From: Novipirellula artificiosorum
GTDB taxonomy: Bacteria > Planctomycetota > Planctomycetia > Pirellulales > Pirellulaceae
Length of the DNA: 64,000 nt
Reading direction: 5' to 3'
Assembly: GCF_007860135.1 (NCBI RefSeq)
Contig: NZ_SJPV01000005.1
Coordinates: 45,785-109,784 of the forward strand
The position numbers and the translations under genes are program-made. The notes under the pieces were generated by a model. That model was not told the origin of the DNA. It did no database searches and saw only the letters and a program-made list of their open reading frames with translations. Positions 9,215-18,554 of the stretch are shown here, one piece after another (the stretch's first letter is position 1; each line of letters starts with the position of its first letter).

Positions 9215-12200
9215 CTAGGTTTTGGGTTTCGGCAGGCCTGTTACAGGTTTTCCGATCGCTTTTTGAATCTGACGAAGTAGCGAATCAAACTTCGCTCGTT
9301 GAGCCGGATTGCCGAGATCGGGATACAACGCGGCGACTTGCGTGACGTCGGATTCGGAACGATTCAAGATTTTCGTATCTTTGGCGGCCCGCCCCCACAG
9401 GAAACGGCACAACGCCACGTGGTAACGAGCATCGAAAAAGACTTCCGCGAACTTCTTGTCGCGGCTGGTCAATTGGCTGATTTTTCCCCAGCCCCAAATC
9501 ACAGGCTTGTTGTCCGCTCCGGGACGGGCTCCGTTGAGCGCTGCTTCGTAAGCACGAACGGCCACTTTCGGCTGCAACTCGGCCGCCCACTTTTCATACG
9601 CGGTCGCCGCTTCGACCTGCGCGTCGAGCATCGTCGGCTTTTCCTGCAAGATTTTCTCGTACGAATCGATCGCATCTCTGTACTGGCCAAGCAACCGTTG
9701 GGACCGCGCAAGCTGGAAGCGAACCGAAAGGGGTACCTGTTGGGATGCTTTTTCCAACCGCTTGGAGGTCGCAACCGCTGTCTTGAGGAGTTCCGCCGCT
9801 TGGCCGGTCGCTTTGGAATCATTCGGCGCCATCGCAGCCTCACCTAATTGAACCAGCGTTTGCATGATCCACTCCAACGTAGCCGGGTCCTTACTCGATT
9901 CGGCAATTCGGCTAAGAATCACGCGAAACGCTTCAATCAATTTCGCTTTCTTTGCCTCGGGCGCGGTCTCCAACTCTTCTTCAAGCCCCCTCGCCATGCC
10001 GACATAGATTTGATTCAGACGCTGTTGTCCCTCGGCTCCCGAAAAGCTCCTTTGCAGTTTCTCCATCGCCGCAGTCGCTCGGCTCAACAACGCATCGGGA
10101 TCACCACCTTCGCTTGTCATTCGCTCCACGATGGTGCTGAGCTCCGTTGCCGCCAAATCACCGCGAAACGCATCGTCGTCTGCCGCCAAAGCTTCCGCCA
10201 ATTTGATCGGTCCGTATTTCGGATCATCCAGAGTAGCGAGCGCCCGTTTGCTGTCACCTTGCCGCAAGTAAACCTTGGCCAAGACCAATGCGGCCTGCAT
10301 CCCTTCGGCTTCGGCCCTCTCGCCAGCGATCCCATCGATTCCCGACCGCAGGGCGTTTTCCGCTTTGGCCAACAAAGCGGATGCCTCCTCCGCATGCTTC
10401 GCTTGACGGGCGGCAATGAAGGCATTCCACAACAATCGACCGAGCAGGCGATCAAACGTTGCTCGCTCGGCTCCCTCGGGCATCTTGTCGATAAGCGTTC
10501 GGGCCTGATCCCAATCATCTCTTCGTAAAGCCAACCGAATCATGATGCCCTGAGCAGCGGAGGCTTGAGGATCACCTGGCCACGCTTCGGTCAAGAAATT
10601 ACCGAATAATTCGATTTGTTCCACCAAATTCCCATTCGATTCCTCGGGGACCTCCGACAACAGCTTTTGGAACGAGCGAAGTGCGAGCAGTCCTCCTTCC
10701 ATGCCAATCTGTGTACCTGGGGATGTGCGTGCCAAAAAACTGCCGACGACAACCGCATCACGGTATCGTTCTTCTTGGTACAACAAGTAGGCAAGAATTT
10801 GTCGGGCTTGATTCAGCGACTCGCGATCGGTCTCGCTATGAATCATCGTGATGCCCCGCTGCAAGATCTGGATCGCAATCAATCTCGCATCGCGGATCTG
10901 CTTGGCGAACTCTTGCCGTTGCGATTGCATCTCCGAGCTATCGCCACCTTGTTGTGACAAAATCGTGAGTGCCTGTTGAGCGTTCTCGCTGATTTCAAGA
11001 AGTTTTTTCGCCGAATCGAGCGCATCTTCAAGGCTTTTTGGATCCTCGGCCTTCGGCATCTCCACATCATCCACCTCAATACCCAATCCACGCAAAAGCT
11101 CTGCCGACTCGGCGGCATGGTTGCCGGGCAACTTTTGAATGTCATTGAGCAGTTGGCGGCCTTCCGATTCCGCGGTTTTTCGCTCGGCACTTTTAGTGTT
11201 CGCTGTATCGTCTGCTTTAACGAGATAGGCCTTTGCAAGATCAAGTTTCAACTGCAGCACACTTGGCGATTTTTTTTCGTCCATGCGTAGATCTGCAAGC
11301 ATCGCTTTGCCTCGGCCGATTGCGGGATCGTAGTCGGGTGGCGATTTGGCAAGAGCGATTTGGATCAATCCGCTGGTCGCTTGGAACCGTGCGTCACGCA
11401 GCGGATCGAGATCGGGCTTTTCCAGCAGCCGCATAAAACTGTCGGTCGCTGCTTGGTCGTCGCCGATCGCTTGTTGAGACTGACCGAGGTTCAACAACGC
11501 GATCGCTCCGGTCACGAAACCATCGTAGTTATCGCTGAGGTCTTTGAACTCGGCGATCGCTTCTTCAAGCAACGTTTTGCCGTCGGTCGCAGGGTCAGAG
11601 TACGTCAATGCAGCCAACCTTCGTGCTTCGCCCGCATTCAGTTTTGCATCGAGAAAATCACCACGGTACTGAGTCCGAAGTGCCGCGGCCTGCGGATCGG
11701 CGTTGGCATCAATTTTTTGCCCCTGCATCTCCTTCAACTTGCCGCGAAGGTTCTCGACGATGGTGTCAAATGTCTGCGAAGCGGCAATGAAGGAGTCCCG
11801 CGCGAGCGACTTCTTGGGGTCGCTGGCCCCCGAGAGTAACAACTGGTTGGCTCGCACCAATTGTAATTTTCCGAGTTGGAGCCGGGCTTCGGAGACACGC
11901 GGGTGGGTTTCCTGTTTTAGGAAATCGGCAAGCGAAGTTTCCGCGCTGGCAAAAAACTGGTCGCGATCCTCCACGCTTCTGGCCGCGACCGCCGCGTCGA
12001 TGTAGGTTTGCGCCTTTTCGAGGTCGATGGCCTCGCGAAGCGTTTCGGACACCCCGGGGTATTGGCTGGGAAACTGATCGATCCGATCCAAATAGGTGAT
12101 CGCCGTATCAAAGTACCCGGCCGCTCGCAGGTATTTTAGAAAATCCTCCGCCGGTTCCCCTTCCGCACTCGCCGATTGCGCGAACAAGACGAACAACAAA

Positions 12201-12286
12201 ACAATCCCCAAGCTCCATCTCGCCGGCATCCAACACGGGACGTGTAACGCGAAGGTTGAAAAGGGTCGGAGCATGTCGTGCATCAT
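9215..12286 (-). CDS. large exported TPR-repeat protein
   Basis: A protein of about 1020 residues with a signal peptide (LGIVLLFVLFAQSASA) and then almost continuous helical TPR-like repeats. The C-terminal 250 residues (FQLARSQRLLGQYRDAIDSYEKIL, VEAATAYEKWA) are the clearest. The ATG at 12286 is given. A GTG at 12310 and ATGs at 12283 and 12274 are alternatives, and none has a good ribosome-binding site. It is the first gene of the module TPR - TPR - ExbB - ExbD - ExbD. It probably acts as a periplasmic scaffold for the ExbB/ExbD motor, and its specific substrate cannot be read from sequence. Confidence 0.8.
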   Translation of the reverse strand: MMHDMLRPFSTFALHVPCWMPARWSLGIVLLFVLFAQSASAEGEPAEDFLKYLRAAGYFDTAITYLDRIDQFPSQYPGVSETLREAIDLEKAQTYIDAAVAARSVEDRDQFFASAETSLADFLKQETHPRVSEARLQLGKLQLVRANQLLLSGASDPKKSLARDSFIAASQTFDTIVENLRGKLKEMQGQKIDANADPQAAALRTQYRGDFLDAKLNAGEARRLAALTYSDPATDGKTLLEEAIAEFKDLSDNYDGFVTGAIALLNLGQSQQAIGDDQAATDSFMRLLEKPDLDPLRDARFQATSGLIQIALAKSPPDYDPAIGRGKAMLADLRMDEKKSPSVLQLKLDLAKAYLVKADDTANTKSAERKTAESEGRQLLNDIQKLPGNHAAESAELLRGLGIEVDDVEMPKAEDPKSLEDALDSAKKLLEISENAQQALTILSQQGGDSSEMQSQRQEFAKQIRDARLIAIQILQRGITMIHSETDRESLNQARQILAYLLYQEERYRDAVVVGSFLARTSPGTQIGMEGGLLALRSFQKLLSEVPEESNGNLVEQIELFGNFLTEAWPGDPQASAAQGIMIRLALRRDDWDQARTLIDKMPEGAERATFDRLLGRLLWNAFIAARQAKHAEEASALLAKAENALRSGIDGIAGERAEAEGMQAALVLAKVYLRQGDSKRALATLDDPKYGPIKLAEALAADDDAFRGDLAATELSTIVERMTSEGGDPDALLSRATAAMEKLQRSFSGAEGQQRLNQIYVGMARGLEEELETAPEAKKAKLIEAFRVILSRIAESSKDPATLEWIMQTLVQLGEAAMAPNDSKATGQAAELLKTAVATSKRLEKASQQVPLSVRFQLARSQRLLGQYRDAIDSYEKILQEKPTMLDAQVEAATAYEKWAAELQPKVAVRAYEAALNGARPGADNKPVIWGWGKISQLTSRDKKFAEVFFDARYHVALCRFLWGRAAKDTKILNRSESDVTQVAALYPDLGNPAQRAKFDSLLRQIQKAIGKPVTGLPKPKT

Positions 12287-12489
12287 GGGATGAGCAGGAG
12301 TGGATCGCACGGAAAAAACGTCGAATTCGCGTCATGCCAGCCATGGGGGATTCGACGCGAAGACGGCAAAGACGCTATTCTGTCGTAGAGGGCGCCGACG
12401 ATAAGGTGTTGGTTGCGTCCCCAAACCTCTAGGTTAAAGAGCCACGTTCGCTCCTTCAAGCATATGCCGGCCCTTGTTGGCCCGATCCG

Positions 12490-13788
12490 ATGAGAATTCC
12501 CTCTCAATTTAACGAAGATAGCCTTTATAGCCGGCGGCGACGTCGTAAGGAGTCGCTTCCGGCCTATCGCCAGTTGCTTCGCTACGGTTTGGCAATGCTG
12601 TTGGTCTTGGTCGTCATGCAACACGCTGCCAACCCGGCAATCTATCAAACGTTCTTCCCCGATACGGGGACCAAGACGAAGTCCTACCATCAGGTTGGAT
12701 CTGACGGTTCTAACGGTTCGAACGATCGATTTACCCAACCATCGAGTGCATCGACGCTCCCTCCGTTGCCGCTTGATCCGAAGCTGGCTGCAGAGGCGAA
12801 GACCCTTGCGGCGCAGATTCCTGAGGAAGCGCAGTCGTCGTGGCATGCGGCTTTGATTCATACTCAGCGTGGTCCCCCCCCGACTGCGAAAGGAACGACA
12901 GCGTATGGAAAGGCAGCGTATGGAACCTTGTCGACCCGTTGGATCCATCCACTCTCGCCACGCGACGACCGATCAAGTCGACCGCAAGACTCGTGGAGCG
13001 ATTGGTTGCAACGCTTTGCCGCGAGCGAGCTCGGCGCGGAAGCACCTTCGGCAATCGATTCGGAACGCATCCGCGCTATGATCGTGGCTCTCGATGTACT
13101 TGCTGCGGAACGAGTGGTCGATGGGAGCGTGTGGAATGCCAATGATCGTGATTCGTTGTTTCGGTATTTGGACGAAGCCAAAGACGAACGGGTGGCGGCC
13201 GCATCAAGAAAGGTGGGCGTGTTGCCACTGTTGCAGCAACCGGATGTGTATCGCAACCACTTCGTCTCGTTCCATGGTCGAGTCGTGCGAGCCGAGAAAA
13301 TCCCGCCGTCAAACAACACGTTTGGTGTTGGATCGTATTGGCATCTCTGGATGCGTCCCGATGTGGGTGTCGATCGGCCTTTGTTGGCGATTGTCCCCAA
13401 AGTTCCCGATCGCATCGCCAAGATCGAAGCCGATGCGAACTTGAGCGATGGCCCCCAGCTGTTGATCCAAGGCCGATTCCTGAAACGTTTGGCTTACCGG
13501 TCAAGCATTGGCGCCGATTTGGCTCCCGTGATTGTCGGGCGACTTGTTTCCGAGCCAACCGCCATGTCCCTTATCTCACCAACCTCCGCCGCGTCGCCTT
13601 CACCTTGGCGGATCTGGAGGGTCGTGAGTCTTGCGGCACTGTTGGGAATGAGCGTTGCGGGATGGCTGTTCTGGCGAACCCATGTACGAGCGAAGCAAAG
13701 TCGACAACTGCGCGAAGCGAATCGCAAAGATCCAAGTCCTTTTTTGATTGACTTGGAAGTCGAGAACGATGGTGAGGTCGCAACATGA
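12490..13788 (+). CDS. membrane-anchored protein of unknown function (first of a coupled pair)
   Basis: A 432-residue protein that I do not recognise. A basic N-terminus (RRRRRKE) precedes a membrane segment at about 30-47. A Ser/Gly/Asn-rich linker follows, then a globular part with a beta-rich stretch (HFVSFHGRVVRAEKI) of OB-fold-like character. A second membrane segment lies at about 370-392, followed by a short charged tail. It overlaps the next gene by 4 bp. The next protein has a similar plan, so the two may be distant paralogues that work together in the inner membrane. Confidence 0.72.
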   Translation: MRIPSQFNEDSLYSRRRRRKESLPAYRQLLRYGLAMLLVLVVMQHAANPAIYQTFFPDTGTKTKSYHQVGSDGSNGSNDRFTQPSSASTLPPLPLDPKLAAEAKTLAAQIPEEAQSSWHAALIHTQRGPPPTAKGTTAYGKAAYGTLSTRWIHPLSPRDDRSSRPQDSWSDWLQRFAASELGAEAPSAIDSERIRAMIVALDVLAAERVVDGSVWNANDRDSLFRYLDEAKDERVAAASRKVGVLPLLQQPDVYRNHFVSFHGRVVRAEKIPPSNNTFGVGSYWHLWMRPDVGVDRPLLAIVPKVPDRIAKIEADANLSDGPQLLIQGRFLKRLAYRSSIGADLAPVIVGRLVSEPTAMSLISPTSAASPSPWRIWRVVSLAALLGMSVAGWLFWRTHVRAKQSRQLREANRKDPSPFLIDLEVENDGEVAT

Positions 13789-15203
13789 GTGGATGGAGAA
13801 ATCGGCGGGCAACTGCCACCGTGCGGAACGACCGCAACACGCAGATCCTTGTTGCCCTGCTGATACTCCTGGTCGGCCCGACGCACGCGATCGGCGAAAG
13901 CGACTTGCGTTTGCTGTTGGGGTTCGATTCGGAACGAATTAAGCAGACTTGGCCTGCGGACAACGAGGATTCCATCGGTGAACTTGCCAAGCTGCTCTAT
14001 CGGATCGACCGAATCTCAAGCGGCAAATTGGATCAGATCGCCAAGTCGGACGCCCAACGCGATGCACGGGTGCTAGGAGATGTTGTCATGGTGGCGGGAG
14101 TGATCCAGTCCATTCGATCGATTGCCGTCCCTCCGCAACTCGTTGAGTTTTTGGAATTTGGCCGAATCATCGAGCTGAGGATTGAGCAAGATCCAGTCGG
14201 CGTCGGGCCAGCGATCACCCTGTTTACGACAGGGTTGCCAACCGCCGCTAAGTCGGGCGATCGAGTTTTGAGCAAGGCGATGATGATTGCCGGTACTCAA
14301 AACGGAGTCCTTCAAGCGGTAGCCGCACCGAGGGTGACTTGGCTGCCTGCGACCCCCAGACGCGTCGGTTGGCAGCTGCTCTCACAGCAAGGCGTCGATC
14401 TTGGAAACTTAGCAGCCGTAGCGGCACGGAATCGCAAACCCTTGTCGCACGAGGATACGGCCATCTTCTACGATCTTTTGGTTGCCGCCGATGGGATCGA
14501 AGGATCCAACACGGCGCCACGGATTCAAGTGCCTCGGCCCGCTTCGATCAACGCGGTCGACCTGCTCCGTCGCCCAACCGATTTTACCGGCGAGTGGATT
14601 CAAATCGACTTGCAAACGATTCAACTGACGCGAATCGAAGTCCAAGATACGGTTCGGCAGGAGCAACTCGGTGCGGACCACTACTATCAGATTGACGCGA
14701 TCGGTGATCTGGGCAATGTCGTCGTCAAGATCGCGCCGGTCGAAGGTTCGGGGGCAGAGCCTGCGTTATTCGAAAAACGCTACCCCGTCTCGATCGTCTG
14801 CAAAACGTTGCCCGCCTGGTTGCGGCAGCGGATCGGTGAACCGGAGAATGACGATGCGGTCGTAACGCAGCTGACGATTCCGGTGACGGTTGACGGTTTC
14901 TTTTTCCGGCTTTGGAGTTACTCGAGCGAGTACATGCGGCAATTTGGGGGTGGAGACCAATTTGGCCCGCTGTTGATGGCTGCCGAAATCCACAGTCGCG
15001 AAGTCACGGATCCCGACCCCATCGGCGTTCGAATGATCGGTTGGATCGCCGCCCTCGCGACGGGGATTGCCGTCCTAGGGCTGCTGGTTTGGAGCTTTAT
15101 TGTCGCACGTCGCGATCGTGAAGTGCAGCGAATTCGCAAGCAACACGAAGCCGAACACCTGCAATTGCCTGAGCAAAACGAACTGGATTCGCGGTCCGAA
15201 TAG
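13785..15203 (+). CDS. membrane-anchored protein of unknown function (second of a coupled pair)
   Basis: A 472-residue protein with an N-terminal signal or anchor (ILVALLILLVGPTHA), a long exported part and one C-terminal membrane segment (about 415-442) followed by a charged cytoplasmic tail. Two beta-rich regions (around 90-180 and 255-360) contain OB-like stretches (DFTGEWIQIDLQTIQLTRI; HYYQIDAIGDLGNVVVKI). These resemble the globular part of the preceding protein. Its ATG overlaps the previous stop (ATGA), so translation is coupled. No enzymatic motif is visible and no function is assigned. Confidence 0.72.
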   Translation: MSGWRNRRATATVRNDRNTQILVALLILLVGPTHAIGESDLRLLLGFDSERIKQTWPADNEDSIGELAKLLYRIDRISSGKLDQIAKSDAQRDARVLGDVVMVAGVIQSIRSIAVPPQLVEFLEFGRIIELRIEQDPVGVGPAITLFTTGLPTAAKSGDRVLSKAMMIAGTQNGVLQAVAAPRVTWLPATPRRVGWQLLSQQGVDLGNLAAVAARNRKPLSHEDTAIFYDLLVAADGIEGSNTAPRIQVPRPASINAVDLLRRPTDFTGEWIQIDLQTIQLTRIEVQDTVRQEQLGADHYYQIDAIGDLGNVVVKIAPVEGSGAEPALFEKRYPVSIVCKTLPAWLRQRIGEPENDDAVVTQLTIPVTVDGFFFRLWSYSSEYMRQFGGGDQFGPLLMAAEIHSREVTDPDPIGVRMIGWIAALATGIAVLGLLVWSFIVARRDREVQRIRKQHEAEHLQLPEQNELDSRSE

Positions 15204-15286
15204 CGGCCGAGCCGTGCGATGCCCCGCGCGGTTTTTTGCCGGTGTCCACTTGACCCCGTGGGCCGTTGCGAGACGATAGGGCCCAG

Positions 15287-15309
15287 GTCACTTTGTTCGA
15301 CAAAGTGAC
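15287..15309 (+). promoter_or_regulatory. perfect 10-bp hairpin before mdh
   Basis: GTCACTTTGT and ACAAAGTGAC form a perfect inverted repeat around a TCG loop. It ends two bases before the ATG at 15312 and 47 bases before the more likely mdh start at 15357. There is no T-run, so it does not look like a terminator. It could be an operator or an mRNA leader hairpin for mdh. Confidence 0.45.
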
Positions 15310-15356
15310 GGATGAAACTACTTTCGATTCCCAACATTCAGAGTGAGCAAGACAAG

Positions 15357-16304
15357 ATGCGTCGAGCAAAGATATCGATCATTGGAGCAGGAAACGTTGG
15401 AGCCACTTGTGCACATTGGTGCGCGGCTGCCGAATTAGGTGACATTGTTCTGTTGGACATCCCTCAAACCGAGGACATGCCAGCCGGCAAGGCGCTTGAC
15501 TTAATGCAAGCATCTCCGATCATGGGCTTCGATTCCAATATCGTCGGTACGACCAGCTACGACGACACGGCCGACAGCGACGTGGTCGTCGTCACCGCCG
15601 GCATTCCTCGCAAGCCTGGCATGAGCCGCGATGACCTACTCGGCACGAATGCGAAAATTATCACCAGTGTTGCTGGACAAATCAAAGAATCCAGCCCTAA
15701 TGCCGTGGTGATCGTCGTCAGCAATCCGCTCGACGCGATGGTTCAACAAATGTGGAAGGTCACCGGTTTCGATTCTGCTCGCGTTTGCGGCCAAGCTGGC
15801 GTTCTGGACACCGCTCGTTACCGAGCCTTCTTGGCGATGGAACTTGGCGTCAGCGTCGAAGACATCAGTGCATTGTTGATGGGTGGCCACGGTGACACGA
15901 TGGTACCGATGCCAAGTTGTACCAGTGTCGGCGGGATTCCCGTAACGCAACTGATTGAAGAAAAACGATTGGAAGAAATCGTCGATCGGACTCGCAAGGG
16001 CGGGGCTGAAATCGTCTCGCTGCTAAAGACCGGAAGCGCCTATTACGCGCCGGCTGCTGCCTGTGCACAAATGGCAGAAGCGGTTGTCAAGGACAAGAAA
16101 CGGGTCATTCCTGTCGCCGCCTTGTGCGATAGCGAATACAGCGTCGGTGGTTATTACGTCGGCGTCCCCGTCGTGATGGGCAGCGGTGGTGTTGAAAAGA
16201 TCATCGAGCTGCAGTTGACCGAAAAGGAAACGGCAGCATTCCAGCACAGTGTGAGTGCCGTCAAGGACTTGGTCGCCGCGATGGATCAATTGCTATCGTC
16301 CTAG
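15357..16304 (+). CDS. mdh: malate dehydrogenase (lactate dehydrogenase-like type)
   Basis: Interconverts malate and oxaloacetate with NAD in the TCA cycle. The Rossmann loop GAGNVGA lies at the N-terminus and is followed by VVVTAGIPRKPGMSRDDL, the substrate-specificity loop with MDH-type arginines. VVSNPLDAM and the catalytic histidine in GGHGDTMVP are present. The protein has 315 residues from the ATG at 15357, which begins the family-typical MRRAKISIIGAGNVGAT. An in-frame ATG at 15312 would add 15 residues with no family counterpart and would place a hairpin on its ribosome-binding site. Confidence 0.96.
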   Translation: MRRAKISIIGAGNVGATCAHWCAAAELGDIVLLDIPQTEDMPAGKALDLMQASPIMGFDSNIVGTTSYDDTADSDVVVVTAGIPRKPGMSRDDLLGTNAKIITSVAGQIKESSPNAVVIVVSNPLDAMVQQMWKVTGFDSARVCGQAGVLDTARYRAFLAMELGVSVEDISALLMGGHGDTMVPMPSCTSVGGIPVTQLIEEKRLEEIVDRTRKGGAEIVSLLKTGSAYYAPAAACAQMAEAVVKDKKRVIPVAALCDSEYSVGGYYVGVPVVMGSGGVEKIIELQLTEKETAAFQHSVSAVKDLVAAMDQLLSS

Positions 16305-16351
16305 TCGATGTTTCGATTTCTTTTCCATCACGGACAGGCATTCACGTTGAC

Positions 16352-16375
16352 ACCTACGCGCTGCTGCGCGTAGGT
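16352..16375 (+). terminator. perfect hairpin downstream of mdh
   Basis: ACCTACGCGC and GCGCGTAGGT pair perfectly around TGCT, 48 bases after the mdh stop. The stem is GC-rich and strong but is followed by TAGTCCTATT rather than a clean T-run. It may therefore be a weak terminator, an mRNA-protecting hairpin or a small palindromic repeat. Confidence 0.45.
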
Positions 16376-16499
16376 TAGTCCTATTCATCTCACGCTTCGA
16401 TCGCTACGTTTGTGTCGGAATACGCACCCCGTTTTCTAGCGTCTATCCCGGCACGTGTGGCGGTTGCTCGCATGGCACTTCTTATTTTCCGGCCGCGCC

Positions 16500-17405
16500 A
16501 TGAATCGTTTTGATCCGACTGAAACTTGGGGCCCCTCTCCAACTTCCCCCCTTTCTCAATCTGATTCAAAACCGAAGCCATTCTCTAGCGATTCCCCGGC
16601 TTTTGACGACCCTCTGATCAACGATCTTTCGTTTCAACACGCATGGGGCGAGGACGACTTTAGCGATGAGGACGCGAGCGGATGTGGTCACCCGGCCTCA
16701 TCATCGGGCTTTGCTTTACAACACTCCTTCTTCGTTCCGCTGCACTACGAGGCAAATTACCAGTACCCGTTATTGATTTGGCTGCACAGTGATGGGTACA
16801 ACGAAAACCAAGTCAAGCAAGTGATACCGCACATCAGCCTGCGTAATTTTGTCGCAGTTGGCACACGAGCGAGTCATGCAACCGATTCTGCTGGGTATTG
16901 CTACGAATGGCGACAAAGTGCTGCGTCGGTTCAAGCCGCTCACGAGCATGTGTTGACAGCCATCGACGAAGCGACCGATCGCTTCTCGATTCATCGGTCG
17001 CGAGTGGTGTTGGCGGGCTACCAGAGTGGCGGCACGATGGCGATGCAGATCGCTTTGCGTGATCCGCAGCGATTTGCGGGTGTCGTTTCGCTGGGCGGGC
17101 ATTTGCCGCGCGGGTGCCGTTCGCTTGCGAATCTGCAACTGCTCCGAGACCGCCGTTTGCCGATGCTTTGGCAATGGGCCAACGAAGGACCAAATTTCTG
17201 TCGCACCAAGCTAGATCGCGACTTGCGTACCGCAATGATGATTCGCGCGAAACTTGAAGTCCGACAATACGCCGGTGATGATGAGATGACCACCATTGCG
17301 TTGGCCGATTTGAACGAATGGATCATGAGCAGCATGATTCCGAACGAGCAGAATCAGTCCAATCAGAGTTGGGCGACCTCTCCGACACAGTTTTCGCACA
17401 ATTAG
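16500..17405 (+). CDS. alpha/beta-hydrolase fold protein, catalytic residues apparently lost
   Basis: A 301-residue protein from the ATG at 16500. The frame opens earlier, but MNRFDPTETWG is the natural start. After a low-complexity N-terminus (1-70), residues 78-290 follow the phospholipase/carboxylesterase plan: YPLLIWLHSDGYNE for the oxyanion strand and RVVLAGYQSGGTMAMQIAL for the nucleophile elbow. The family elbow is GFSQGG, with Ser third. Here it is GYQSGG (173-178), so the nucleophile position is Gln175 with Ser next to it. The usual HG-x2-D segment is replaced by WANEGPNF, and the late histidine region reads YAGDDEMTTIA with no His. It is probably a non-catalytic or binding relative. 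Confidence 0.75.
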   Translation: MNRFDPTETWGPSPTSPLSQSDSKPKPFSSDSPAFDDPLINDLSFQHAWGEDDFSDEDASGCGHPASSSGFALQHSFFVPLHYEANYQYPLLIWLHSDGYNENQVKQVIPHISLRNFVAVGTRASHATDSAGYCYEWRQSAASVQAAHEHVLTAIDEATDRFSIHRSRVVLAGYQSGGTMAMQIALRDPQRFAGVVSLGGHLPRGCRSLANLQLLRDRRLPMLWQWANEGPNFCRTKLDRDLRTAMMIRAKLEVRQYAGDDEMTTIALADLNEWIMSSMIPNEQNQSNQSWATSPTQFSHN

Positions 17406-17619
17406 AAATGTTGCCTTTCCATGGGGTGAGCGGCGTCTGCAACCGCATTCCATTGGCTCGAGAGCGGCATCAAGGCCGACGTCGACCGCTTCGACGCGCG
17501 CTTTCCTTTGACCTGTGATTCCTTCACGGAATCAAACGCTGTACACTAAGCAACGTGCAGACGATCCATGTTGCTCGACTCACCGAACGCCCCTCCCCCC
17601 TTTGTTTAGATGAGTAACG

Positions 17620-18036
17620 ATGACTCGCGATGAAAGTCAGCCCAAGAACGAATCGTCTTCGCAGCCGATTGATGCTGCCAAGAAAGTCTTGATTGTTGAC
17701 GATGATTTCGAGATCATCGATTCGGTTCGCTATGCACTCGAAGGCGAAGGTCACCAGGTCATCGTCGCCCGAGATGGAAACCAAGGCTTGGCCTTGGCGG
17801 AACGCGAGAACCCCGACTTGATGATCTTGGACATGATGATGCCCAAACGCAGTGGTTTCCTGGTTCTCGAAAAACTGCGGCGTGTCCGCGACGAACCACT
17901 TCCCGTGATCATGATTACCGGAAACGAGGGAAGTCGGCACAAGGCTTACGCTGAATTGCTAGGAGTCAGCGACTACATTCGCAAACCGTTCCCAATGGAT
18001 CGCCTGATCAACGCCGTCAATAGGTTGCTCAGTTAG
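17620..18036 (+). CDS. single-domain response regulator (CheY-like receiver)
   Basis: A 138-residue receiver domain with no output domain. The acidic pocket DDD is at 27-29, the phospho-acceptor is D71 (MILDMMMPK), the switch threonine is T100 and the conserved lysine is K122 (RKPF). About 20 polar residues precede the domain. No histidine kinase is adjacent. It may signal by protein contact or serve as a phosphorelay intermediate. It stands alone between the hydrolase-like gene and the convergent rhodanese. Confidence 0.93.
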   Translation: MTRDESQPKNESSSQPIDAAKKVLIVDDDFEIIDSVRYALEGEGHQVIVARDGNQGLALAERENPDLMILDMMMPKRSGFLVLEKLRRVRDEPLPVIMITGNEGSRHKAYAELLGVSDYIRKPFPMDRLINAVNRLLS

Positions 18037-18137
18037 CAGGACCTGTTTTTGAGGGGGCTGAGGTGTCAAGAATGCTTTGCCAAACCTGAGCTCCAACGGG
18101 GGCGCTGACATCACCCAAGCGACGCACTTCACTCAGA

Positions 18138-18482
18138 TCAATAACGTGGCACGGATGAATCGATCTGTAGACTCCACTGATCGATGCCACCCTCCATGTT
18201 TTGGACCTTCCTGAAGCCGCTCGCTTTGAGTGCGTGGGTGACTTGCAAACTGCGTCCGCCGTGGTGGCAGTGCACAACGATCAACCGATCTTGATGAGGG
18301 TCGAGCTCCGCCGCTCTTCCCGCCAATTCGCTCATGGGAACCAGCGTGCTGCCGTTGATCTTGGCGATCGCATATTCACTCGATTCACGAACGTCGAGCA
18401 ATAGAAAGTTGTCACCACGACGGAGCATCTTGGCCACGGTAGGGACATCAATTTGGATCGGCAATTCTTCGGAGTTAGTCAT
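18138..18482 (-). CDS. rhodanese-like sulfurtransferase
   Basis: A single rhodanese domain of 114 residues. The active-site loop is CHHGGRS, with the persulfide cysteine first, in VVHCHHGGRS. LLLDVRESSEY is the family's N-terminal motif and GGIDQWS the C-terminal one. The ATG at 18482 is chosen because GAGG lies 8-11 bases upstream. The frame is open back to 18539, 15 bp after hisG. It is the third gene of a hisE-hisG-rhodanese string on the minus strand, although a sulfur link to histidine synthesis is not known. Confidence 0.9.
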   Translation of the reverse strand: MTNSEELPIQIDVPTVAKMLRRGDNFLLLDVRESSEYAIAKINGSTLVPMSELAGRAAELDPHQDRLIVVHCHHGGRSLQVTHALKASGFRKVQNMEGGIDQWSLQIDSSVPRY

Positions 18483-18554
18483 CAAATCCTCAATCATAAG
18501 TTTGTCAATCGCGGCAATCTCGTAAGGCAATCCTTCCAAGGCGGCAATCAGGCC

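Noticed and set aside
15241..15280. TTGACC at 15250 as a -35 box for mdh
   Set aside because: No acceptable -10 box lies 16-18 bases downstream.
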